DNA from: Thalassospira sp. HF15
Lineage (GTDB): Bacteria; Pseudomonadota; Alphaproteobacteria; Rhodospirillales; Thalassospiraceae
Assembly (NCBI RefSeq): GCF_011806525.1
Contig: NZ_JAAVKI010000005.1
Span: 397,067 to 461,066, forward strand
Direction: 5' to 3'
DNA: 64,000 nucleotides
In this document: piece by piece, positions 19,734-28,479 of the stretch
Position numbering within the stretch: the first letter of the stretch is position 1
How the letters are laid out: each line of letters starts with the position of its first letter
Program-made: the position numbers and the translations under genes
Notes under the pieces: generated by a model
Database searches by the model: none
What the model was told of the DNA's origin: nothing
The model's input: the letters and a program-made list of their open reading frames with translations, nothing else

Positions 19734-20750
19734 TTACTGGTAGGCAACCAGAATGTCGAGTTCAGCAAGCTTCTTGTCGATTTCAGCAACACGCTCTGCT
19801 TTCTCTTCATCCGAAAGCTCTTCGGTGTTCTGGATTTTCAGCTTGTCTTTGAAAAGTGCAAGCTGACGGATCGGGTAAAGCTGCGCGTTGGAGCTTTCCA
19901 TGAACAGACCCATGCCGTCCGAGTTGTTGGCGAGCACTTCTTTCGCGCCTTCGATATCGCCGAAACGACCATACCCGAGGAAGAACGCCTTGATGCGTGA
20001 CTTCAGTTCACGCGACATGTCTTTACGGTAAACCATCGGATCAGACGGGATCAGCGGCGAGGTCCAGATAACTTTGACCTTTTCGGTGACTTCCGGTTTG
20101 TTCATCTCGGTACGTGCAAGCTGCTCGGAGTTATTTGCAGCGGCATCAACCTGTGCATTGGCGGTCGCCATCAGGTTGGTTTCATGGTTGGCGTTACGTA
20201 CGGTTTTGAAGCATTCCTTCGGGTCAGCACCGTTCTGTGCGAACACATAATAAGACGGGACGAGGAAGCCCGAGGTCGAGTTCGGATCACCAATACCGAA
20301 GTTCAGCGAACCATCACATTTCAGCAGGTCCTCAAGCGAGTTCAGCTTGTCGTTATCTGCCTGGGTGATGATGTGGGAATAATAGCCGTTCGAACCATCG
20401 GATTTCGAGGTCTGAACGAAGATTTCGCCACCTGCACGGTCAACAGCTTCCATCGCCGATTTGTTACCGAACCAGCCAACATGGACCTTGCCGAAACGCA
20501 TGCCTTCGATGATGCCGGCATAATCCGGTGCAAAGAATGCCTCGACTTCCATGTCGAGTGCTTCGGACATGTCATCGATCAGCGGCTGCCACTGGGCTTT
20601 GAGGTTTGAAGTGGATTCAGTCGAAATGATACCGAAAACAAGGCTTTCCGGATCCTGTTCGAGCGGCTTGAATTCAACATCGGCTTTGGCAACGACGGAT
20701 GCCAGCATCGTCGCCGCAAATGCTGCGGATGCGATTGTCTTAACGTTCAT
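19734..20750 (-). CDS. phnD: Phosphonate-binding periplasmic protein
   Basis: A 338-residue substrate-binding protein. The first 23 residues form a signal peptide ending AKA, and GGGGA precedes the ATG. Characteristic segments include [25 protein letters not shown] and [16 protein letters not shown], which line the phosphonate pocket in PhnD proteins. It lies between phnC and phnE in the usual order. Confidence 0.95.
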   Translation of the reverse strand: MNVKTIASAAFAATMLASVVAKADVEFKPLEQDPESLVFGIISTESTSNLKAQWQPLIDDMSEALDMEVEAFFAPDYAGIIEGMRFGKVHVGWFGNKSAMEAVDRAGGEIFVQTSKSDGSNGYYSHIITQADNDKLNSLEDLLKCDGSLNFGIGDPNSTSGFLVPSYYVFAQNGADPKECFKTVRNANHETNLMATANAQVDAAANNSEQLARTEMNKPEVTEKVKVIWTSPLIPSDPMVYRKDMSRELKSRIKAFFLGYGRFGDIEGAKEVLANNSDGMGLFMESSNAQLYPIRQLALFKDKLKIQNTEELSDEEKAERVAEIDKKLAELDILVAYQ

Positions 20751-20820
20751 AAGAAGTCCCCTGTCAGAATGTATTTGGACATGTTTCGAGAAGGTAAGGC
20801 AGTCATGACAACTGGCCCGG

Positions 20821-21666
20821 CTAGCTTGTTGCGACAGCCAGGTCCTTTTCTGCGATGGGCTTGGCAACCGGCTTGGTCGATACCGCCGCGCCATCGGCAA
20901 AAAGTTCGGAAGAATGTTCGCCATACAGTTCCTGAAGGAATTGCGGCGTCAGTTCGCTTGACGGTCCGTCAAAAACAACTTCACCATCGCGCATGGCGAT
21001 GGTGCGTTTGCAGTAGTCTTTTGCGTAGTCAACCTGATGAAGTGATACGATGACGGTAACGTTGTCTTCGCGGTTTACGCGATCGAGCGTGTTCATCACC
21101 TTGCGCGAGGAAGCCGGATCAAGCGATGCAATCGGCTCATCTGCCAGAATAAGGCGGGCACCCTGGGTGATTGTGCGGGCAATGGCCGCGCGCTGCTGCT
21201 GACCACCCGAAAGATTGCGCGCCTTTTTGGAGGCATGTGCATCAATACCAACACGCGAAAGCGCGCTCATCGCGCGCATCTTTTCGGCTTTGGTAAACAG
21301 GCCAAGCGATCCGCGCCACGCCGGAACACGACCGAGAAGACCCATTAGAACATTGGTCAAAACCGAAAGGCGGCTGACCAAGTTGAACTGTTGGAACACA
21401 ACACCGATCTCGGTACGCACCTTGCGTGCGCCACGTGAAATCTTGCCGTTTTCCTGAATGGTTTCACCAAACACGGCGATCTTGCCGCCGTCGCGATCCC
21501 CGCGCAGCAAACCGGCAATATGACGGATCAGAGTGGATTTACCTGAACCCGATGCGCCAATCAGCGCCACCATCTCGCCTTCCCGCACCTGCAACTTCAC
21601 ATCGTTGAGTGCGCGCTTGTCACGGGTAAAGCTTTTGTTCAGTCCAGAGATATCTACAACCAGCAT
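20821..21666 (-). CDS. phnC: Phosphonate ABC transporter ATP-binding protein
   Basis: A 281-residue ATPase of the importer. Walker A is GASGSGKST, the signature NLSGGQQQRAAIAR and Walker B LILADEPIASLD; the DYCKRTIAMRDGEVVFDGP segment is typical of PhnC. The C terminus has about 20 extra residues rich in Ala, Lys and Pro. First gene of the minus-strand phn unit, with an AT-rich promoter region of 300 bases upstream. Confidence 0.94.
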   Translation of the reverse strand: MLVVDISGLNKSFTRDKRALNDVKLQVREGEMVALIGASGSGKSTLIRHIAGLLRGDRDGGKIAVFGETIQENGKISRGARKVRTEIGVVFQQFNLVSRLSVLTNVLMGLLGRVPAWRGSLGLFTKAEKMRAMSALSRVGIDAHASKKARNLSGGQQQRAAIARTITQGARLILADEPIASLDPASSRKVMNTLDRVNREDNVTVIVSLHQVDYAKDYCKRTIAMRDGEVVFDGPSSELTPQFLQELYGEHSSELFADGAAVSTKPVAKPIAEKDLAVATS

Positions 21667-21968
21667 CAAAGAATCGCCTGCATGTGTTTCGCTGGAGCTA
21701 GAAGCTACGCACAAACCGCGACTCTACGGTGACACTGATGTTACAGTTCGATGATTAAGGTGGGCATATTGCCCCGACAACAATTAAACTTGTCTATACA
21801 TCAAGAATTAATCGAAGTATTTACCTGTAATTCTGACATAATTTCTGTAACATTCGCACATATCTCAACTTATAATTAGTATATTAATTTAAATCTTTAA
21901 ATATATGTGGAAATCAAAAAACCAGAATAAACGCTCTAAACATCTAAAATTGGCTCTGGTCGTGGGTA
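21667..21968. promoter_or_regulatory. AT-rich promoter region of phnC
   Basis: About 300 bases without a gene, strongly AT-rich from 21780 to 21960. It carries the GTCTATAC element at 21792-21799 about 125 bases upstream of phnC. No convincing direct-repeat Pho box could be placed in the right orientation. The left-hand end of the Ldh2 gene borders it, with no visible terminator. Confidence 0.5.
21791..21800. promoter_or_regulatory. Candidate PhnF operator upstream of phnC
   Basis: TGTCTATACA, whose complement TGTATAGACA contains the same GTATAGAC core as the phnF-phnG intergenic region. The shared core suggests that one regulator serves both phn units. Confidence 0.5.
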
Positions 21969-22964
21969 TTATTTAATCTGATTGATGGTTTCCATGACAT
22001 CGTCTTCAATTTCAATCCCCTCGGCTTCGGCAAGTGCGCGTGCCTGCTTGCCACGGCGCCCCGGCAGACGAACGCCTTCTTCTGCGGCGATCTCGTTGGC
22101 AATATAGGCAAGGTGATCCATTACACCCACACCACCCGTTGCCTTGGGATCAATGGCAATGATCAGTTGACCAAGGGCCGGTGGCGCACCTTTATCATCA
22201 AAAAGTGACGATGACTGATGGCCGAACTGTGCCCCTGTAAGACCAGCGGCAAGAAGTTCAACCATCATGGCAAGGGCTGCCCCCTTGACCCCACCGGCCG
22301 GGATCATCGTGCCATCAATCGCCTTCACCGCATCAGTTGTCGGGTTGCCATCAACATCGAGCGCCCAGTCATCGGGAATTGCGACGCCCTTTTGTTTCGC
22401 CGCCATGATCTTGCCACGCGCCACTTTCGACAGCGCAAGATCAATAATGATCGGATCACCGGCATCATCAACCGGCACACCAAAGGCAATCGGGTTTGTT
22501 CCAAACATCGGCCGACGACCGCCCCATGCCGCCATTGCTGCCGGGGCATTGGCAAACATCATCGCCGCCAGCCCCTGTTCCGCCAGTCGTTCGACCGTAA
22601 GACCCATGACCCCTGCGTGGTGGGACCGATGGATTGACGCAATCGCAATTCCCTGACCGCGCGCCATATCGGGCAAGTGATCCATCATCAGATCAAGTGC
22701 CGGATAGGCAAAGCCATGTTGCGCATCAATCCGCAACACACCGGGTGTTGGTTTTTCAAAGACCGGGCTGGTCATGCCATCGACTTTGCCTGCTTTGGCC
22801 TGTGCGGAATAGGCCGGAACCCGACGAAATCCATGCCCACCCTGCCCGGATGCCTCTGCGGCCACCAGTGCCTTTGCCACCGAGGCTGCATTTTGCGCGG
22901 TGACATTGCATCGCATCAGAGTATCACGCACAAGCGTATGGGCATCTTCGAGCGAAATCTTCAT
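21969..22964 (-). CDS. Ldh2-family malate/L-lactate/sulfolactate dehydrogenase
   Basis: A 331-residue NAD(P)-dependent oxidoreductase of the Ldh_2 family, distinct from Rossmann-type lactate dehydrogenases. Family features are SGQGGHGFRRVPAY, IHRSHHAGVMGLTVERLAEQGL, GTNPIAFGVP and GGVKGAALAMMVELLAAGLTGA. Members act on malate, L-lactate, 3-sulfolactate, ureidoglycolate or diketogulonate, and sequence alone does not decide. It stands alone between phnC and a lipoprotein gene. Confidence 0.85.
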   Translation of the reverse strand: MKISLEDAHTLVRDTLMRCNVTAQNAASVAKALVAAEASGQGGHGFRRVPAYSAQAKAGKVDGMTSPVFEKPTPGVLRIDAQHGFAYPALDLMMDHLPDMARGQGIAIASIHRSHHAGVMGLTVERLAEQGLAAMMFANAPAAMAAWGGRRPMFGTNPIAFGVPVDDAGDPIIIDLALSKVARGKIMAAKQKGVAIPDDWALDVDGNPTTDAVKAIDGTMIPAGGVKGAALAMMVELLAAGLTGAQFGHQSSSLFDDKGAPPALGQLIIAIDPKATGGVGVMDHLAYIANEIAAEEGVRLPGRRGKQARALAEAEGIEIEDDVMETINQIK

Positions 22965-23184
22965 CGGTGGCGGACCTTGATGTTTGAAAGTGGGAATAAT
23001 GGCGCAAGGATCATGCGCTAAAGGGCGTTACAGCATAGCCGCAAGCCATCGTACTGCGCAAAGGCGATTTCAACCAAAGGCACATCGGCATGACATGACG
23101 TTCATTGGAATTATGGTTTCGTAATCAGCGATGATCGGCAGTAAGGTTTAAGCATGACCGGTCAAGCAACACAGGAGCTCTGAT

Positions 23185-23688
23185 ATGCATCGCGTAAAAT
23201 ACAGGTTCTTTTCGCCATTTGCATTTGCGGCCTTGATGACGCTTGCGGCCTGCGACACGACGTCAGGTGTCGGTACGACCACTGACTGGTCGGCGGTGAC
23301 AGACCAAGAATGGCAATTGGTCAGCGTGAAAGACGGCCGCGCTACCGTGTCGCCAACACCGCAAGTCAAAGCCACAGTGACTTTTTCCGATGATGGTATG
23401 GTGACGGGCAATGCCGGTTGCAATCAGTATTCCGGCGGCTACACACAAGCCGGGTCATCACTTGGCATCACCCAACTCGCCATGACGCGGAAGATGTGTG
23501 TCGCAGAAGAGGCCATGAAAATCGAGAATGCGCTAAGTGGCGCCTTCGTCCTTGTCGAAAGTTGGGATGTAACGGACGGGCGCCTTGTTCTCAAGGACAC
23601 CGACGGGAACGCGACGATCATATTGCGCAAAACAAAAAGGGACACCGTTTGGTGCCCCTTTTGCAATACATACATGAATGTATTCTAG
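23185..23688 (+). CDS. META/HslJ-domain lipoprotein
   Basis: A 167-residue predicted lipoprotein. The signal peptide ends with the lipobox LAAC (Cys23). The rest is a META domain (DQEWQLVSVKDGR, FSDDGMVTGNAGCNQYSGGY, MTRKMC), like HslJ, a family linked to stress and drug tolerance. The preceding GGAGCTC is a usable ribosome binding site. Oddly, the last 20 residues are encoded by the terminator hairpin at 23635-23662 and by bases beyond it, so the protein seems to read through a former end. The stop overlaps that of the convergent BCCT gene. Confidence 0.8.
   Translation: MHRVKYRFFSPFAFAALMTLAACDTTSGVGTTTDWSAVTDQEWQLVSVKDGRATVSPTPQVKATVTFSDDGMVTGNAGCNQYSGGYTQAGSSLGITQLAMTRKMCVAEEAMKIENALSGAFVLVESWDVTDGRLVLKDTDGNATIILRKTKRDTVWCPFCNTYMNVF
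23635..23662 (-). terminator. Terminator of the UspA-BCCT unit, inside the META gene's 3' end
   Basis: Hairpin AAAAGGGACACC / GGTGCCCCTTTT with one mismatch and a 4-base loop. On the minus strand it is followed by T5 and sits just beyond the BCCT stop codon. It also overlaps the last codons of the plus-strand META gene. Confidence 0.75.
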
Positions 23689-25355
23689 TCTTTGCTGTCG
23701 GACGCTTCTGCGCCTGCACCGACCGCTTTGGGCTCTGAACGCAAACCCTGAATGATCGAATAGCAGGCAAACAAAAGTACAATCGCGAACGGGAAGCCCG
23801 TCGAGACGGCCATCGCCTGCAATGATCCGAGACCACCGCCCAACAACAATGCAATCGCGACCAGACCTTCGAAGGTACACCAGAACACACGCTGTGGAAC
23901 CGGTGCATCGACCTTGCCGCCAGCAGTGATGGTATCAATCACAAGTGAACCGGAGTCCGACGAGGTCACGAAGAACACAATCACCAGAATGATCCCGATA
24001 AAGGATGTAATGGCCTGCATCGGCAACTGGTCAAGCATGGTGAACAGCTTGATCGGAAGGCCTGCCTCGGCAATGGCCGAAACACCTTCACTGACCATGT
24101 GGACTGCAGTGCCGCCAAAAGCAGTCATCCACAGAACACAAACCAGCGACGGAATGATCAGCACGCAAGTGATGAATTCACGGACGGTACGGCCACGCGA
24201 AACACGGGCAATGAACATACCGACAAACGGTGACCAGGAAATCCACCAAGCCCAATAGAAGGATGTCCAGCCCTGGCTGAAGTTGGCATCTTCACGGCCA
24301 ATCGGGTTCGAAAGCGCCGGCAGATATTCCACATACGACACCAGACTGGTGAAGAAGCCTGTGATGATATCCATCGTCGGACCAACCAGCACGACAAACA
24401 GCAGCAACAGCGCTGCCAGAACCATGTTGATTTCCGAAAGGCGTTTCACGCCTGCATCCAGACCAGCCAGCACCGAAATCAGGGCAACACCGGTAATGCC
24501 GATAATCAGGAACACCTTGGACGTGTCAGATACAGAAATCCCGAACAGGTAATCGAGACCGGCATTGGCCTGCTCCGCCCCGAAACCAAGCGAGGTCGCA
24601 AGACCAAACAGGGTCGCGAACACGGCAAGGATATCGATGATATGACCAGTCCAGCCCCAGACACGCTCACCAAAGATCGGATAGAAAATCGAACGAATGG
24701 TTAGCGGCAGGCCCTTGTTAAAGGAAAACAGGGCCAGTGCAAGGGCCACGGTGGCATAGATCGCCCACGGGTGAAGGCCCCAGTGGAAGATGGTCGCAGC
24801 CATGCCAAGATCAAACGCGGCATCTGCATCACCGGCCGCAGCACCAAGAGGAGCCCAGTCGGTACGAAGACCGTCTTCGCCGACCGCAATTCCGCCCATC
24901 GAGGATGTGAAATGCGAAATCGGTTCCGATACGCCATAGAACATAAGGCCAATGCCCATGCCCGCCGCAAACAGCATGGCGAACCAGCCGGAATAGGAAT
25001 AATCCGGTACTGCATCCGCACCACCAAGGCGCACGCGCCCGAGTGGCGAGACAATCAGGAACAGACACAATACGACAAATACATTGGCCGCAGACAGGAA
25101 GAACCAGTCGAGCGAAGATGTCAGCCAACCACGCAGGTCGTTGAACATCGGCCCGACACTTTCCTGAAAGGCCAGGGTAAGAAAGACGAAAGCAACAATT
25201 GCAAGACCCGAAATCAGAAAGACCGGGTTATGGACATCCAGTCCAAATGGCCCGATCTCGGCCTGAATATTGTCTTGCCCGATTTCATATTCTGTATCAA
25301 TCGGGTTCGCTGCACCGTCCGGGCTTTCAATGCCCGTGTCAGCTTCAGACCCCAT
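23685..25355 (-). CDS. BCCT family betaine/choline/carnitine transporter
   Basis: A 556-residue inner-membrane secondary transporter with twelve membrane segments and a hydrophilic N-terminal extension of about 40 residues. The glycine-rich motif AAGMGIGLMFYGVSEP and the Trp-rich segment SFYWAWWISWSPFVGMFIARVSRGRTVREF identify the family and its quaternary-amine binding site. The Met-Gly-Ile-Gly-Leu form of the glycine stretch is the one seen in sodium- or proton-coupled members, not in CaiT antiporters. Cotranscribed with a UspA gene 64 bases upstream. A role in betaine or carnitine uptake fits the catabolic genes at 42-56 kb. Confidence 0.93.
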   Translation of the reverse strand: MGSEADTGIESPDGAANPIDTEYEIGQDNIQAEIGPFGLDVHNPVFLISGLAIVAFVFLTLAFQESVGPMFNDLRGWLTSSLDWFFLSAANVFVVLCLFLIVSPLGRVRLGGADAVPDYSYSGWFAMLFAAGMGIGLMFYGVSEPISHFTSSMGGIAVGEDGLRTDWAPLGAAAGDADAAFDLGMAATIFHWGLHPWAIYATVALALALFSFNKGLPLTIRSIFYPIFGERVWGWTGHIIDILAVFATLFGLATSLGFGAEQANAGLDYLFGISVSDTSKVFLIIGITGVALISVLAGLDAGVKRLSEINMVLAALLLLFVVLVGPTMDIITGFFTSLVSYVEYLPALSNPIGREDANFSQGWTSFYWAWWISWSPFVGMFIARVSRGRTVREFITCVLIIPSLVCVLWMTAFGGTAVHMVSEGVSAIAEAGLPIKLFTMLDQLPMQAITSFIGIILVIVFFVTSSDSGSLVIDTITAGGKVDAPVPQRVFWCTFEGLVAIALLLGGGLGSLQAMAVSTGFPFAIVLLFACYSIIQGLRSEPKAVGAGAEASDSKD

Positions 25356-25419
25356 TTGAAACTCCCTAGGTTAAATGAATATACAGCTACCCCTAGCCGT
25401 AATAGTTCTTCCGCATTCC

Positions 25420-25833
25420 TTAACGCACAAGGAACACAGAAAGATCCGAGTGAGACGCCACATATCCGCCATGAGAGGCAAAAATATAGTCCGCAACGCC
25501 GGGAACGTGCGATGCCATGACGATAACGTCGACACCAAGTTCGTCGGCCTTGGCGACAAGTTCCTTGCTGAGATCCACCGCGGGATCATGCGAAATATGG
25601 ACGACTGCCTTGGTGCTCACACCATGCTTGGACGCCAGATCTTCAGCGAATGCCTGAAGTTTCTGTTCGAATTCCTTTGGTGTATGCGCAACCGATGACG
25701 GCGTATTGGTACCGACACCGAGAAGGCTTATCTCGGCCTTGTAATGCTTGGCTAGATCGACCGCCGTTTTAATTGCTTTATCCAATTTTTCAACGTGGGC
25801 CAAATCGACAGGCACGAGCATCTTCTGATACAT
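25420..25833 (-). CDS. Universal stress protein (UspA family)
   Basis: A 137-residue single-domain Usp protein: MYQKMLVPVDLAHVEK at the N terminus and DVIVMASHVPGVADYIFASHGGYVASHSDLSVFLVR at the C terminus. The ATP-binding GxxGS-type loop is imperfect (ASHGGYVASHS), so nucleotide binding is uncertain. GGAGG lies before the ATG. It is the first gene of a unit with the BCCT transporter, resembling the association of TeaD with the TeaABC ectoine TRAP transporter in Halomonas. Confidence 0.88.
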   Translation of the reverse strand: MYQKMLVPVDLAHVEKLDKAIKTAVDLAKHYKAEISLLGVGTNTPSSVAHTPKEFEQKLQAFAEDLASKHGVSTKAVVHISHDPAVDLSKELVAKADELGVDVIVMASHVPGVADYIFASHGGYVASHSDLSVFLVR

Positions 25834-26693
25834 TCATTCCTCCGTTATGTGCACCACCCCTGAAGTCCATGATTTCACGAAATATCAGGGTAGCGAGCGA
25901 AGCGTAACATCGAAGGTGTTCAAAATCAAAAACCGACTTTCGAAATTGTGCATAAATATTGCTGCAGTATTTCCTGCAACAATTCACGCGAAGGTTTGAC
26001 AATATTTATGTATGAAATCTGCCAGACTGCGTAGCAATTCTGGACTTCGCAGCGAATCGTCGATCTGAATATTTTTCAAATTCGAATGCGGAAATGAGGT
26101 CGCCTTCGTCGCGGATTTTGATGTTCGAACCTGAAAATTTTAAAAATTTTTTCACGGAGAAATCCCCGGTTCCAAACAAACCTTTTCAACGCTTCCAAAC
26201 CCCTTATCGGACAAGGCATTTCTTGGAAAAATCCATCGAATATCTATTCTATTTTCCAGAGAATATTTGACGGCAAAAATCTATCCCCAGATGCCTGTAA
26301 ACGGCACACAGATACGCACTTGGCTTGATGAGGCACCACACTCGTGTCACGATGTGCGCGATTTGTGCACTGTCTGTCCCACACAACATGTGCTTCCAGA
26401 CCAGAACATCATAAGTTCTGTCTGGACATATTTGCCGGATGAGTCCTGCAAAAGGCAATCATCCATGGCCGTGCACATACCCGAAAGGGGAAATTATTGT
26501 GGCCAAACGGGGGAGTTCAATTACTGCACACAAACGGTGGCATGGCACAACAGCACACCTTTCCGCTGCATGTCCGTTTCTGTCTGAACGACACCCGACC
26601 CTGCACTACCAAACACAATCAAATCGCGGGTGGGAACTGCCACACTATTATAAATAATTCAGCAAGATCAAAAGCATCAGAGAAGGAACAGGG
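25834..26693. other. Intergenic region between the uspA and ABC-transporter units
   Basis: 860 bases between divergent units, with no supportable gene. The left part is AT-rich with poly-A and poly-T tracts. A + strand frame at 26267-26587 lacks a ribosome binding site and protein-like composition. An inverted repeat is present at 26396-26425. AGAAGGAACAGGG just before 26694 is the ribosome binding site of the binding-protein gene. Confidence 0.6.
26396..26425. promoter_or_regulatory. Inverted repeat upstream of the binding-protein gene
   Basis: CCAGACCAGAAC and GTTCTGTCTGG are complementary except for one bulged base, separated by ATCATAA. There is no T-run after it, so it looks more like an operator or an RNA hairpin in a leader than a terminator. 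Confidence 0.4.
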
Positions 26694-28283
26694 ATGACTG
26701 ACCCTATCAAGCATTTCGCGTCACGCGTCACCGCACATGAAATGAACCGCCGTGAATTCATCGGCCGTTCGATGGCCGCCGGCCTGACCCTTGCAGCTGC
26801 TACCAGCCTCTATGGCAAAGCCGCCATGGCACAGGAACCCAAACGGGGCGGGCATCTGAAACTTGGCCTCCAGGGCGGTTCTTCGACCGACGTTATTGAT
26901 CCGGCAAAATCATCATCGCAATTCACCTTTGCCATGAACCGCAACTGGGGTGACACCCTGGTTGAATCGCACCCGACCAGCGGCCTCGCCGTTCCGTCGC
27001 TTGCAGAGTCCTGGGAACCGAATGCGGATGCATCAGTCTGGACGTTTAAAATCCGCAAGGGTGTCGAGTTCCATGATGGCTCCGAACTGACCATCGACGA
27101 TGTTGTCAAAACCCTGAACCGTCACACCGACGAAAAGTCCGAGTCTGGCGCACTGGGTGTTCTGGGTTCGATCAAGGGCATCGAAAACAAGGGCGGCGAT
27201 CTTGTTCTGACCCTTTCCGAAGGCAATGCCGATCTTCCGCTGCTGCTCAGTGACTATCACCTCGTCATCCAGCCGGGCGGTGGGTATGACAACCCGAATG
27301 CCGGTATCGGTACCGGTCCGTTCAAAATCGACAACTTCGAAGCTGGCGTGCGCGCAACGTTTGTGAAAAACGAAAATGACTGGCGCACCGATCGTGGCTT
27401 TGTTGACTCGGTCGAAATGATCGTGATGAACGATGCGACCGCACGTATGGCCGCCCTTTCATCGGGTCAGGTTCATTTCATCAACCGCGTTGATCCGAAG
27501 ACCGTCGGGCTTCTTAAGCGTGCACCGAACGTCGAAATTCAGACCACGTCGGGCCGCGGTCACTATGTCTTCATCATGCATTGCAATACCGCGCCGTTCG
27601 ACAACAATGACCTGCGTCTGGCGCTGAAATATGCGATGGACCGCGAAACCATGGTCGAGAAAATCCTTGGCGGTTACGGCAAGGTTGGTAACGATTTCCC
27701 GATCAACGAAACCTATGCCCTGTTCCCGGAAGGCATCGAACAGCGTACCTATGACCCGGACAAGGCAGCCTTCCACTTCAAGAAGTCCGGCCATGACGGT
27801 TCGGTTCTGCTGCGCACATCTGACGTTGCATTCCCGGGTGCTGTTGATGCCGCGGTCCTGTATCAGGAAACCGCAAAGAAAGCCGGTATCGACATCGAAA
27901 TCAAACGCGAGCCGGGTGATGGTTATTGGTCGAACGTCTGGAACGTTCAGCCGTTCTCGACCTCTTACTGGGGTGGTCGTCCGACCCAGGACCAGATGTA
28001 CTCGACCGCATATCTGTCGAGCGCAGACTGGAACGATACCCGCTTCTTCAACACCCACTTCGACAAGATCCTTCTCGAAGCGCGTGCTGAACTCGATCAG
28101 GCCAAGCGTAAGGAAATGTATCGCGACATGGCACTGATGGTCCGTGACACCGGTGGTCTTATCCTGCCGATGTTCAACGACTTCGTGAACGCAACCACGA
28201 CCAACGTTTCCGGCTTTGTCGATGACATCGGTAACGACATGTCTAACGGTTATGTTGCGACACGTCTGTGGATCAACAGCTAA
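26694..28283 (+). CDS. ABC transporter substrate-binding protein, family 5, Tat-exported
   Basis: A 529-residue periplasmic binding protein of the oligopeptide/opine/nickel (SBP family 5) type. A twin-arginine signal peptide is visible (NRREFIG at residues 18-24, hydrophobic stretch, cleavage after AMA near residue 46). Family segments include AESWEPNADASVWTFKIRKGVEFHDG and GTGPFKI. It heads an operon with two permeases and a double ATPase. Binding specificity is not evident; peptides, opines or amino compounds are possible. Confidence 0.9.
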   Translation: MTDPIKHFASRVTAHEMNRREFIGRSMAAGLTLAAATSLYGKAAMAQEPKRGGHLKLGLQGGSSTDVIDPAKSSSQFTFAMNRNWGDTLVESHPTSGLAVPSLAESWEPNADASVWTFKIRKGVEFHDGSELTIDDVVKTLNRHTDEKSESGALGVLGSIKGIENKGGDLVLTLSEGNADLPLLLSDYHLVIQPGGGYDNPNAGIGTGPFKIDNFEAGVRATFVKNENDWRTDRGFVDSVEMIVMNDATARMAALSSGQVHFINRVDPKTVGLLKRAPNVEIQTTSGRGHYVFIMHCNTAPFDNNDLRLALKYAMDRETMVEKILGGYGKVGNDFPINETYALFPEGIEQRTYDPDKAAFHFKKSGHDGSVLLRTSDVAFPGAVDAAVLYQETAKKAGIDIEIKREPGDGYWSNVWNVQPFSTSYWGGRPTQDQMYSTAYLSSADWNDTRFFNTHFDKILLEARAELDQAKRKEMYRDMALMVRDTGGLILPMFNDFVNATTTNVSGFVDDIGNDMSNGYVATRLWINS

Positions 28284-28323
28284 TCAGTCGGGGTGCGCTG
28301 CATCCCTATGATTGAAGATAGGC

Positions 28324-28352
28324 GGGATCACGGCCTTTTTGGTCGTGGTCCC
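28324..28352 (+). terminator. Hairpin between binding-protein and permease genes
   Basis: GGGATCACGGCC / GGTCGTGGTCCC, ten of twelve positions paired, loop TTTTT, with no strong T-run after it. Such structures after binding-protein genes commonly act as attenuators or mRNA stabilisers that lower permease expression. Confidence 0.5.
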
Positions 28353-28479
28353 CGTCTTGCTGTCACCTGTTTGTTTTAAGACATGGTCTGATCGAAATTT
28401 CCAGATGGAGGCAAAACATCCTTTGCCGTCCCACCCGTCTTGAATTTCCGTTCAGGCCACTAAGGGGGAGTATGTGTTC

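Noticed and set aside
21833..21855. Pho-box-like words CTGACAT and CTGTAACAT upstream of phnC
   Set aside because: Spacing is 12 instead of 11 and the repeats point away from phnC; in AT-rich DNA this is weak.
26267..26587. 106-codon frame upstream of the ABC importer
   Set aside because: No ribosome binding site and Cys/His/Thr-rich random composition; the stretch is better read as a leader.
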